Origin: Micromonospora deserti
GTDB lineage: Bacteria; Actinomycetota; Actinomycetes; Mycobacteriales; Micromonosporaceae
Length of the DNA: 34,625 nt
Assembly (NCBI RefSeq): GCF_003236335.1
Contig: NZ_POUB01000036.1
Span: forward strand, 1-34,625
Direction: 5' to 3'
In this document: piece after piece, positions 25,206-32,938 of the stretch
Numbering within the stretch: position 1 is the stretch's first letter
Layout: each line of letters begins with the position of its first letter
Translations under genes and position numbers: made by a program
The notes under the pieces: model-generated
Database searches by the model: none
Told to the model about the DNA's origin: nothing
The model's input: only the letters and a program-made list of their open reading frames with translations

Positions 25206-25681
25206 TGTGGATTCTTCTGGAAGCCGGGCGCGGCGTGCGGTCACCGCTCCCGGCTTGTCTCTATGAGGGGTGTCACTGGCGTTCGAAGGTTTAGACCGTG
25301 CTGCTATCGGTGGACCCGGTGTTCCACTTCAGTTCGCCGCCCGGCATGGCGTACATGTAGGCCCTGCCGGGATGGTTGATGAGGCGGTGGCGTCGACGTG
25401 GAAGGTCGGCGTGGCGGCCGAGAGGAGGCATGTGACTCCCAGCCGTGTATATCGCTGGATGTCCGGTCCGGCTGCGGGTCGAACTCACGTTGTCATTGGT
25501 GAAAATAAGATCAGGGACGATCGATGGTAGGGCGGTGTGAGGCTCTCGCGCGACGTCCCGGAGAATCTGTCAACAATTGTCAACACATCTTCTCTGGCCA
25601 GCGTGCGGTGGACGCAGAGCGCGATGCGCGCCACCAGTTTAGACAAGTGTCGAAAAGATGAGCGTCCGTGCCGGTTCCCCG
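25206..25681. other. Interval without a supportable gene
   Basis: Several short frames exist on both strands, but none has a ribosome binding site or a recognisable motif. A minus-strand frame ending near 25291 contains HPGRAYMYAMPGGELKWNTG and could be a gene scrap that I do not recognise. AT content rises from about 25490 toward the promoter at 25682. Confidence 0.4.
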
Positions 25682-25710
25682 TTGACGGAAACGATCTGTA
25701 TCACTATCCT
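25682..25710 (+). promoter_or_regulatory. Sigma-70-type promoter of the BNR-4 gene
   Basis: TTGACG (25682-25687) and TATCCT (25705-25710) are separated by exactly 17 bases. The predicted start site, about 25717, is 3 bases before the LacI-type operator. The gene's start codon lies about 225 bases further on, so the leader would be long. Confidence 0.55.
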
Positions 25711-25719
25711 CCCGGCAAG

Positions 25720-25733
25720 GGAAAACGCTTTCC
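25720..25733. promoter_or_regulatory. LacI-family operator at the start site of the BNR-4 promoter
   Basis: GGAAAACGCTTTCC is a 14-base near-perfect palindrome with the central CG step favoured by LacI-family repressors. Sitting at about +4 to +17, it would block transcription when occupied. No LacI-family gene is in the window, so the repressor must be encoded elsewhere. Confidence 0.6.
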
Positions 25734-25940
25734 AGGGCACTCCGGCTGGCGCCACCCGGGCAGCGCCTGTCAACCGAATCGATGCCGGAGTTGGTGGCGC
25801 GCCCGGATAACGTCGCCGGGGTGCCGTCTTCTCCGCCGCTCTACCACTCCGCCAACCATCTTGGAGAAGGCATGCGGTTAAAGTCTGCCATCGCGGGCGC
25901 AAGCCTGCTCATCGGCCGGCGCAAGCCTACAGGGAGTCTG

Positions 25941-27749
25941 ATGAGACATTTGAAGTCCTTCATCGCGTGCGTCACTCTATTGACCGGGGCGGCAATGGCG
26001 CTGCCTGGGCCTGCCGCCCATGCCGCGCCGGTGCGGTACGAGGCGGAGAGCTCACCGGCCGTGTGCACCGGCACGATCGACTCGGATCACGCCGGTTACT
26101 CGGGGAGTGGGTTCTGTAACGGCAACAACGCTGTCGGCGCCTATGTGCAGTTCACTGTCAACGCGTCGGTGGCGGGGACGGCGACGCTGGCCGTGCGTTT
26201 CGCGAATGGGACCACCGCGTCGCGCCCGGCCGATCTGATCGTCAACGGCACGAGGGTGCAGCCGGCAGTCGCGTTCGAGGGGACGGGAGCGTGGAACGCG
26301 TGGTCGAACAAGACGTTCAGCGTGTCCGTAAGCGCGGGTGGCAACACGATCCGGCTGAGCCCGACCACTTCGAGCGGCCTGGCCAACATCGACTACCTTG
26401 ACTTTGAGGTGGGTACGGCGGCGGCGCCGGCCGTCACGTGGCTGGGTGACACCCAGCTCGACCCGTCCGCGGTCTACTTCGTCTCGTATGACGGGCTGGT
26501 CAACAACGCGTCGTTCCAGCAGGACGGGATCGTCACCTACGCCGGATACCAGTACGCGGCCTGGTACACGTCCACACGCTATACCATGGTCGCCCGCCGC
26601 CAGCTCCCGAGCGGCGCCTGGCAGACGGTCCAGCTGCCCCATCGGCTGTCCACCAACGACTCACACAACGTCATCTCGCTCGGGATCTCGCGCACCGACG
26701 GGCGGCTGCACCTCGGGATGGACACCCACAACAACGCCATCTACTACGTGAAGTCAGAGGCGGGTCTGGTCTCCAACCCGGGGAGCGTGTCGTGGTCGGC
26801 CAGCCGGTTCGGGGCTGTGCAGCGCAGTCTCGACGGCGTGTCCCTGGGCAACATCACCTATCCGCGGTTTGTCGCCACGCCGGAAGGGCGGTTGCAGCTG
26901 AGCTATCGCACCGGTGGCTCGGGCAACGGCACCATGGAGCTGGCCGAGTACAACGGCAGCACTTGGACCCGGCTGGGGCGCTGGTCATCGGCCAGTGGCA
27001 GCTACACCCTCAACGGCGACACCAGCACCACGCGCAACATGTACCTGCACGGCATTTCCTACGGTCCCGGTGGCCGGTTGCACGCTGCGTTCACCTGGCG
27101 TGAAGGCAACTCGGCGGTGATGTGCAACCGGGGCGGACTGGCCAATCACGACACGGGTTACGTCTACAGCGACGACCGTGGGCGGACGTGGCGCAACAAC
27201 GCCGGGCAGGTGCTGGCGACGACCGGATCGGGCACACTGGTGTCGGTGAGCTCCCCGGGCCACGTCGTTGACCCGCTCAGCGTCGACCATGCACTGATCA
27301 ATCAGGAGAGCCAGGCGATCGACTCGGCGGGCAACCCGCACGTCATCATCAGCTACGTGCCCGGCCGGTACACCCAATGCGTGTCCGACTTCGTGCAGCA
27401 GCGCATCTCCTCCGGCCATGCCTTCCACGTCTGGCGCGATTCGGCGGGAAGCTGGCGTAAGATGGAGATCCCGGTCGCGCTCAACGCCTTTGGCCGCTCG
27501 CAACTCGTCCTGGACGGCGCGAACAACGCCTATGTGGTGATGCCCTACGGCCGTATCGTCACGGCGAGCGCCGCCAGCGGCTGGACAGATTGGACAGTCC
27601 GGTTCGACGGGTCTGGGCTCAACGCGTTCGGCGAAGTCGTCGTCGACCGCGGTCGGATCGCCAGTGGTGTCCTTTCCATCCTTTATCAGCGCCGCTCCAG
27701 CGGCACGACACCCTCCCCGATCCGCGTCGTCGACTTCCGTCTCGGCTGA
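25941..27749 (+). CDS. Secreted CBM35 + BNR-4 beta-propeller protein (probable polysaccharide lyase or hydrolase)
   Basis: ATG 25941 follows GGGAG at good spacing; upstream in-frame starts lack a site. The 602-residue product has a signal peptide (MRHLKSFIACVTLLTGAAMA, cleavage after AHA). A CBM35/CBM6-type sandwich follows (VRYEAES, YSGSGFCNG, GNTIRLSPTTSSGLANIDYL). Then comes a BNR-4 propeller: WLGDTQLDPSAVYFVSYDGL, AWYTSTRYTMVARRQLPSG, DSHNVISLGISRTDGRLHLG, TYPRFVATPEGRLQLSYRTG and NMYLHGISYGPGGRLHAAFT. BNR-4 proteins include ulvan lyases and a rhamnose-glucuronate lyase family, so cleavage of a uronate-containing polymer is plausible; catalytic residues are not assigned. It probably works outside the cell, upstream of the neighbouring intracellular hydrolases. 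Confidence 0.88.
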   Translation: MRHLKSFIACVTLLTGAAMALPGPAAHAAPVRYEAESSPAVCTGTIDSDHAGYSGSGFCNGNNAVGAYVQFTVNASVAGTATLAVRFANGTTASRPADLIVNGTRVQPAVAFEGTGAWNAWSNKTFSVSVSAGGNTIRLSPTTSSGLANIDYLDFEVGTAAAPAVTWLGDTQLDPSAVYFVSYDGLVNNASFQQDGIVTYAGYQYAAWYTSTRYTMVARRQLPSGAWQTVQLPHRLSTNDSHNVISLGISRTDGRLHLGMDTHNNAIYYVKSEAGLVSNPGSVSWSASRFGAVQRSLDGVSLGNITYPRFVATPEGRLQLSYRTGGSGNGTMELAEYNGSTWTRLGRWSSASGSYTLNGDTSTTRNMYLHGISYGPGGRLHAAFTWREGNSAVMCNRGGLANHDTGYVYSDDRGRTWRNNAGQVLATTGSGTLVSVSSPGHVVDPLSVDHALINQESQAIDSAGNPHVIISYVPGRYTQCVSDFVQQRISSGHAFHVWRDSAGSWRKMEIPVALNAFGRSQLVLDGANNAYVVMPYGRIVTASAASGWTDWTVRFDGSGLNAFGEVVVDRGRIASGVLSILYQRRSSGTTPSPIRVVDFRLG

Positions 27750-27767
27750 ACGTCCGGCGCAAACGAA

Positions 27768-27902
27768 CTACGAGACTCGGTAACGCGACTGGAGCTCGGC
27801 GAGGATGCGGATGACGTGTGTCTTCACCGTCGTCCGCTTCGCCGAGCTGCAGCCGCGGAGCTCCCTTTTGGGCAGCCTGCGAATCAGCCGGGTCAACACC
27901 TC
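27768..27902 (-). pseudogene. LuxR-type helix-turn-helix remnant
   Basis: On the minus strand 44 codons read EVLTRLIRRLPKRELRGCSS and then TTVKTHVIRILAELQSRYRV, ending at TAG. This is the C-terminal DNA-binding domain of a LuxR/NarL response regulator (REVL...TVKTHV.RIL.KL), with the middle degraded. A stop lies in frame directly upstream and the receiver domain is absent. Confidence 0.6.
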
Positions 27903-28339
27903 TCACACGCGCTCCGCTTTTGCTCGAACGCATCGGCATCATGGACCAGACCGGATATCGGGCATTGTGCCGCTGAACCGTCCTCGCGCTGACACATAAC
28001 GCCGTATTTCGACAGTTGACTGAAAACTATTGTGAGCGCTCACAGTATCCTCGGTCATGTGGACTCGGGGATCGCGGCGAGGATGGGGATCAGCAGGCGC
28101 TGCAACGGCTACGCCTCGGCGACAAAAGATGCGTGTGTTCGCGTCGCCGTTACGGGATCAGGGGTTTAACGCTAACAGTTGACAGTTATTGAAACCGCGG
28201 GGCACTCTATCTGTTACATGCGGCTCGGCAACAACGACCGCTTAGCGTGCTGACCCGACCGACTTCCCTGGCTCCGGGCGCTTGGGATGCCGACCTAGTT
28301 TGCGGGATGAACCCGCCAGATCGGGCGCCGGGTAACGAG
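27903..28339. other. Non-coding interval with promoter-like repeats
   Basis: There is no supportable gene. CAGTTGAC occurs twice (28013-28020 and 28176-28183), each time as a TTGAC -35-like element followed by AT-rich sequence containing TTATTGAAA or GAAAACTATTG. The first copy precedes a perfect LacI-type palindrome. This looks like the control region of a gene that has been lost. Confidence 0.45.
28031..28044. promoter_or_regulatory. Perfect LacI-family operator, orphan
   Basis: TGTGAGCGCTCACA is a perfect 14-base palindrome of the form used by actinobacterial LacI-family sugar repressors (central AGCGCT). A TTGACT element lies 9 bases upstream. No intact gene follows on either strand for more than 300 bases. 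Confidence 0.7.
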
Positions 28340-29498
28340 TCATGGAAGGTATTGGTTCATGCGAAGGCAAACTTTCGTGTCCTCGCCCGGCAGAGCGTGT
28401 GGGGCTCGTAAAGTCGGTTCGGCTACGCTGCCTGCGGAATACTCGTTGATCAGCCCGCCGAGGATCGGTCGCCGGTGGATCCGAGCGGCGTTGAGGTCAA
28501 CGGCGTGCGGCGCAGGTTTCGGTGGCCGCTGATCCAGCGATTGGTGTGGTCGATGGCCGTTGTAGTGGTGGGTGTACCAAGCGAGCACGGTCGCGAGGTG
28601 GCGCTCGCCGACGATGAGGATTCGGTCGGTGCACTCCCGGCGTACGGTGCCCACCCACCTCTCGGCGAAGGCGTTTGCGCGGGGTGCCTGCGGCGGGGTC
28701 TTGATCACCTCGATGCCGTCCGCGGTGAACACCGCGTCGAAGACCGCCGTGAACTTCGTATCTCGATCGTGGAGCAGGAACCGCAGCTCAGCCGCGCGCT
28801 GGTCGAGCTCCATCAGTAGATTCCGTGCGCTGGGCCACCCAGGCACCAGTTGGATGGGCGGTCACCCCGGCGATGTGGACTTGGCGGGTGGCGATCTCGA
28901 CGAAGAACAGCACGTAGATCCGCTTGAGCGTCACGGTGTCGACGGTGAAGAAGTCACATGCCAGGATCGTGTGGGCCTGGGCGGTCAGGAACTGCTTCCA
29001 GGTGGGTCCGGATCGCCGGGGTGCCGGGTTGACCCCGGCGTTGTGCAGGATCTTCCACACCGTGCTGGCCGCGACCCGGTAGCCCAGGCCGGTCAGTTCA
29101 CCCTGGATCCGGCGGTGCCCCCAGGTCGGGTTCTCCGCCGCGAGTCGCAGAACTAGGTCACGGACCTGCTTGTCGACCGGCGGCCGGCCCGGCCGGGCAT
29201 GCGGGTACGTCCACCGCCGGGTGACGAGTTCACGGTGCCACCGCAGCAGCGTGGCCGGGGTGACGAAGAAGGCCGACCAGCGCGGGCGGGGCAGCAGCCG
29301 CGACAGCGCCGCCAGCACCACCCGGTCGGCCGGTTGCAGATCGGAGCGGGTCACCTGTCGGCGCAGGACCGCCACCTGATGGCGGAGCACGAGGATCTCC
29401 AGTTCCTTCGCCCCACCGTCGGAGGCGATCTGGGACAACATCTGCAGGATCAGGCGAAGCAGCAGGTACAGCAACGACGCGCTCATGCCGACGAACAT
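28340..29498 (-). mobile_element. IS3/IS481-like transposase, frameshifted copy
   Basis: Two overlapping frames make up one transposase related to the one at 12273-13340. The first (29498-28788) carries the N-terminal domain and DFFTVD. The second (28846-28340) carries FLLHDRDTKF, NAFAERWVGTVRREC and the closing RRPILGGLINEYSAG. Comparison with the intact relative, which reads VQQARNLLMNLG at this point, shows about 2 bases missing near 28820-28830. The usual stop after NEY is also lost, so the frame runs 20 or more residues further. The start may be ATG 29486 by alignment. It is presumably inactive. Confidence 0.85.
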
Positions 29499-29720
29499 GC
29501 CGGCTGCGCCGGGCTCGAGCTCGCACAGAACCGCACTTCACGGCGGAACCGAATATTCGAGCCGAACAGGCCAGGACCAGCATCCATCGGGCACGCCTGC
29601 CCGCGCAGGATCACTGTGCCGACGGAGGCGATGAGCGCCGGGCATGGTCATGCCGCGTGCCGCCATCCGGTCACGCTACGCGCTGAATCAACACGTGGCG
29701 GGCCAGCGCTCATCGCGTTA

Positions 29721-29749
29721 GCGCCCAGCGGGCGGGCCGCCCAGGGCGC
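29721..29749 (-). terminator. Hairpin downstream of the DUF1877 gene
   Basis: GCGCCC (29721-29726) pairs with GGGCGC (29744-29749), and inside it GGGCG (29730-29734) pairs with CGCCC (29738-29742) around a 3-base loop. It lies 22 bases past the stop at 29771. Bases 29499-29720 contain nothing else that I can support. Confidence 0.55.
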
Positions 29750-29770
29750 TCCGGCTGGCTGCGCTGCCGC

Positions 29771-30301
29771 TCAGTCAAGCCAGCAGATCACCGCGTCGCC
29801 ATCCTTGGCGGCTGCCGCGAAGAAGCTTCGGACGCCTGGCAGATAGTGTGCCATCCACGCCAGCTCGCCGGGTCTTTCCCAGGTTCCGGGGTAGATCTCG
29901 GCCCGGTTCAACTCCTGCGGGTCGACGCCGCAGGTGAGGTCGTCTTCGGTGAGCGCAGCCAGTCGCGAGGCCGCAGCTGCTACCTGGACCGGTGTCAAAT
30001 AGGAGGGCGGCCCGTAGCCCCAGTCGTCTTCGAGGTGCTCTAGGAAGTCGAACATCTCCTCGCTGTCAGGTTCGACGTCCGGCAGCTCCACAAACTCCTC
30101 CGCTCCCAGGACCAGCGGAATCTCGAAGCCAAGCCGGTCGAGGAGGAAATCGAGTCCGTTCCATGCCTTGTCGGTGGTGGTCCAGCGTTCGGAGTTGTCG
30201 TCCCGCTCCGTGATGGCAAGTCGGTGGGCCCAGGCGAGGTCGGTCCTGGCTTGCTCCAGTTCGTCCGGGGAAACGCGCAACCAGTTGCCGTTCATGCTCA
30301 C
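29771..30301 (-). CDS. DUF1877 (YfbM-like) protein
   Basis: The 176-residue protein begins MSMNGNWLRVSPDELEQART. That start, together with the middle segments AWNGLDFLLDRLGFEIPLVL and GYGPPSYLTPVQVAAAASRL and the ending YLPGVRSFFAAAAKDGDAVI, is characteristic of DUF1877. Function is unknown for the family. These proteins are often encoded in toxin-immunity or phage-like neighbourhoods. The GTG at 30301 and the ATG two codons later are both possible starts, and neither has a strong ribosome binding site. It is soluble and acidic. It appears to be a single-gene unit ending at the hairpin at 29721-29749. Confidence 0.85.
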   Translation of the reverse strand: MSMNGNWLRVSPDELEQARTDLAWAHRLAITERDDNSERWTTTDKAWNGLDFLLDRLGFEIPLVLGAEEFVELPDVEPDSEEMFDFLEHLEDDWGYGPPSYLTPVQVAAAASRLAALTEDDLTCGVDPQELNRAEIYPGTWERPGELAWMAHYLPGVRSFFAAAAKDGDAVICWLD

Positions 30302-30489
30302 GGCGCCAGCCTAAGTGCGGGCTACGACGGTTCTCCCAGCAGCGGGCGAAGGGCGCCGGCAACCCGGCGGCGCACGGATCTGCCGCCGAGCGTGCGCGCC
30401 GGACTGCGTGGAGCGGTCACGCGGCGTGACAACGACGCGAGCCGCTCTCTGTGCAAACTCGTGCCGATGAGGCGCGTGCTCAGTCATGG

Positions 30490-30948
30490 TCAGGCCCGGT
30501 GCTCGGCAAGAAGCCTGCTGAACATCGCGAGGTAGCTGTCATGAGCCAAGGACAGTTCTCCGAGTGTGTCTTCCGTGAACCACGCGATGGCATCGTGTTC
30601 GTCTGGCGCAACATTGACCGGAGACCCCGTCCACGCTTCGATCAGCCAGATCTGCATGTCGAACGTGTCGGCACGAACCTCTTGCAGGGGCGGACCCGAC
30701 GGCGTCGCGATGTCGATGCCCAACTCCTCTCGAAGCTCTCTAGCAAGTGCCGCACCAGGCAGTTCCCCGGGCTCCACGTGGCCACCGGGCAGATCCCAGA
30801 CGTCGGGATACCAACGGCGCCGGGGAGATCGGTGACATAGCAGTACCCGGTTGCCGTCCCGCAGCAACGCCGTAACGATGCGAGCCTTGGGAGAGTCTTC
30901 CGCGGAGATCGACACAGGCGCATTCTGCCACCCCTCGTGAGCTGGCAT
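30490..30948 (-). CDS. Nudix hydrolase
   Basis: The protein contains a complete Nudix box, GGHVEPGELPGAALARELRE followed by ELGI (G-x5-E-x7-R-E-x2-E-E-x-G). It is preceded by RVLLCHRSPRRRWYPDVWDL and followed by AWFTEDTLGELSL. It hydrolyses a nucleoside diphosphate linked to another group, with Mg2+; substrate unknown, possibly a damaged nucleotide or NDP-sugar. I chose ATG 30948 (152 residues) because the frame further upstream looks non-coding; a start at 30975 is also possible. Bases 30302-30489 and 31081-31258 show no other gene. Confidence 0.88.
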   Translation of the reverse strand: MPAHEGWQNAPVSISAEDSPKARIVTALLRDGNRVLLCHRSPRRRWYPDVWDLPGGHVEPGELPGAALARELREELGIDIATPSGPPLQEVRADTFDMQIWLIEAWTGSPVNVAPDEHDAIAWFTEDTLGELSLAHDSYLAMFSRLLAEHRA

Positions 30949-31258
30949 TGTGCCGTTCCGAACGGCGGCCGGCATACTGATCTGCCGCGAACAAGGCGCG
31001 GGTAGTGTGCCGGCGGTGGCGCTGACCCGGCCCAGCGTCTTCAGCACTGGGACGATGACTACTCTTCGCGCTGCTGTCACACACGCTGGTCGTCGTTTAC
31101 GGGTCCCGCACCCATCGCCGTCGTGCAGGAGTTGGCTAGCGGCGATAAGGCGTTGGCGAACGTGCCGGGGGCACCTGATCTTTGTCTCTGATCAGCGCTG
31201 AGCCAGGGTGGGCACGGCGACTACAGCCCTCGCGGCCGGTCCGCGGGTGCTGTCCGGC

Positions 31259-31822
31259 CTACAAGAAGCGCTCAGGGTCGAAGCTTTCGAGGTCGATGAT
31301 GCGAACCCGAGGAAGGACGTTGGTGAAGCAGCCTGCGTCCTCCTCGATGTCGAATACCTGCAGGCCCGGCAGGTCGGCGAAGCCGGCGTTGAGGAACTCC
31401 GTGAACCCGACGATCGCGACCTGATGATCACCTCGCAGGAGCTCGCCGACCTGCGGCAGGAAGTCGCCGTCGTGGCTGGCGAGCATCACATTGCCCGCGC
31501 GCCGGGCGATAGCCTCCAACGTCCGCTGGATGCCGATGTTTACCACCTTCTGATCCGACGAGCCAGCGAGCGGGATGGGCCGGTATTCCATGCTCAGGAG
31601 GGCCCGGACGAAGGGCATCGGCAGACCGCCACCCGAGGCGTTGAGGAAGAACAGTCCCTTTACCGGCCGCCGCCACGTGTCCCGCGCGAACTCCCGCAGA
31701 CGCTCCCACCGGGGTCGCTCCGCAGGGGCCGGCCGGCGTTCCAGAACACTGTTGCCGAGAGTGGCATCGATGTTCTCCCCGTCCACGATGAGGTACGTGA
31801 CGGGTTCCGGTGTACCGGGCAT
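31259..31822 (-). CDS. NYN-domain (PIN-like RNase) protein
   Basis: I prefer ATG 31822 (187 residues), which has AGAGG 8 bases upstream; an ATG at 31900 is in frame but has no site. The NYN/LabA-type nuclease core is visible: VTYLIVDGENIDATLG with the first acidic residue, GLFFLNASGG, then SSDQKVVNIGIQRTLEAIAR and VMLASHDGDFLPQVGELLRG with the later acidic residues. These enzymes cleave RNA with metal ions. The C-terminal ~40 residues (FDIEEDAGCF...IIDLESFDPERFL) look like a short family-specific extension. Actinobacterial homologues are usually single genes of uncertain cellular role. Confidence 0.85.
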   Translation of the reverse strand: MPGTPEPVTYLIVDGENIDATLGNSVLERRPAPAERPRWERLREFARDTWRRPVKGLFFLNASGGGLPMPFVRALLSMEYRPIPLAGSSDQKVVNIGIQRTLEAIARRAGNVMLASHDGDFLPQVGELLRGDHQVAIVGFTEFLNAGFADLPGLQVFDIEEDAGCFTNVLPRVRIIDLESFDPERFL

Positions 31823-32029
31823 AGGTGTACCTCTCGAGTCGAGCAGCAAGCGCGGAGCCCGAGGGTTTGACGTGCCGGAGGAAGCCGTGCTCATGGTCAA
31901 TGGTATTGCCTGCTAGCCCCGGACTTCGCGGGTCGCCGTTTCAGGTCTTGCTGAGCGCTTCAGTTGCCCAGTGAGCTTTGATTTGGCCAACTGAGCACCA
32001 ATGTGCGGACGGTCGGTCACGACACTCGG

Positions 32030-32779
32030 TCACAGGTCCGGCAAGAGGAGCCAGACTTCGGAGAAGGCAAGGCCGTGCTTGTGGGTCACCGCCCCGCACG
32101 GGCAGCCCAGCGAGATCAGGCGCCAGTCGCAGGTCACCGTCCACGGGCCGGCCTTACCCCCGCATGCCGGGCAGCCGATGGTCTCGGCCGTCCACACCTC
32201 GAAAGCGGGTCTGCCGTAACGACGGAAGCGGCCCGCGTACTGGACCCGCCAGGGCTCGACCGGGGGCGTGAGCGGGACGGTCCCGGGTGGGCTCGCCGAG
32301 GCCAGCACAGCGAACAGTGCGATCAGATCGGGGAGCAGGGCCTCACCCGCCTCCGTCGGTGGCACAGCCGGGCCGTCCGCCGTGCCCACCGGGGTCCCGT
32401 ATCTCGGGGCCGCCGTTGCGCGCGGTGGGTTCGGGGTGGTGTGCCACGGCAGGAAGGCGCGGGCGACGGCGGCCAGGAGGGCGGCTGCGGGCGGGCTGAC
32501 TGCGCCTGCGTCGAGGTGGTGGAGGGTGGTCCGCAAGATGCGTTGGAGGCGCCGCTCCCGGTCCGTGGCCAGCGTCCGTGTGGCCGCTGCCCGCCGGGCC
32601 GGGAGCGGGGCCGTGAGGCGGGCCAGGACGCGCGCTGCTGCTTCGGAGTCCGCTGCGGCAGGGCGCCACTCCCCGGCGGCCAGGAGCTGCCGTGCCCGCC
32701 CGGCCTCACGGGTCAGGGCGCGCGTCTGCAACGGCCGCGGGCCGGAGGCTGCCCCGTGAGTCTGGTGCCCGCTCGTCAT
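32030..32779 (-). CDS. Hypothetical Arg/Ala-rich protein with C-terminal zinc-ribbon-like motif
   Basis: ATG 32779 is preceded by GGAGAGGGGG, a strong ribosome binding site; the in-frame extension to 32848 is less likely. The 249-residue product is rich in Ala, Arg and Pro. It has a helical middle (RRLQRILRTTLHHLDAGAVS, then AALLAAVARAFLPWHTT) and a C-terminal region TIGCPACGGKAGPWTVTCDW...LGCPCGAVTHKHGL. The two C-P-x-C pairs with nearby histidines suggest a bound zinc and possible nucleic-acid binding. I do not recognise a family. No signal peptide or membrane segment is present. It lies between the NYN gene and an IS element and may be a passenger gene. Bases 31901-32029 hold nothing else. 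Confidence 0.7.
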   Translation of the reverse strand: MTSGHQTHGAASGPRPLQTRALTREAGRARQLLAAGEWRPAAADSEAAARVLARLTAPLPARRAAATRTLATDRERRLQRILRTTLHHLDAGAVSPPAAALLAAVARAFLPWHTTPNPPRATAAPRYGTPVGTADGPAVPPTEAGEALLPDLIALFAVLASASPPGTVPLTPPVEPWRVQYAGRFRRYGRPAFEVWTAETIGCPACGGKAGPWTVTCDWRLISLGCPCGAVTHKHGLAFSEVWLLLPDL

Positions 32780-32938
32780 GGCCCCCTCTCCCCTTCCCTC
32801 GTTCGTTGCTGCGACGTATCCCCGCCCTCTGCGAGCGTTGGTGGACATCCCATCACACAGGCGGATTGGGTCCGGAGACGCTGAGGTTCGCGTCAGGCTG
32901 CGTGGCCCTCTGTAGTGGCCGGACTGGCCAGCTAAGAC

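Noticed and set aside
24195..25244. 349-codon minus-strand frame over the AraC gene and CBM13 remnant
   Set aside because: It is antisense to two recognisable coding regions and shows no domain or start context of its own.
31941..32020. Weak inverted repeat (CAGTTGCCC...TTGGCCAACTG) upstream of the NYN gene
   Set aside because: The arms have mismatches and unequal spacing. It could be an IS scar or chance, and is not strong enough to call.
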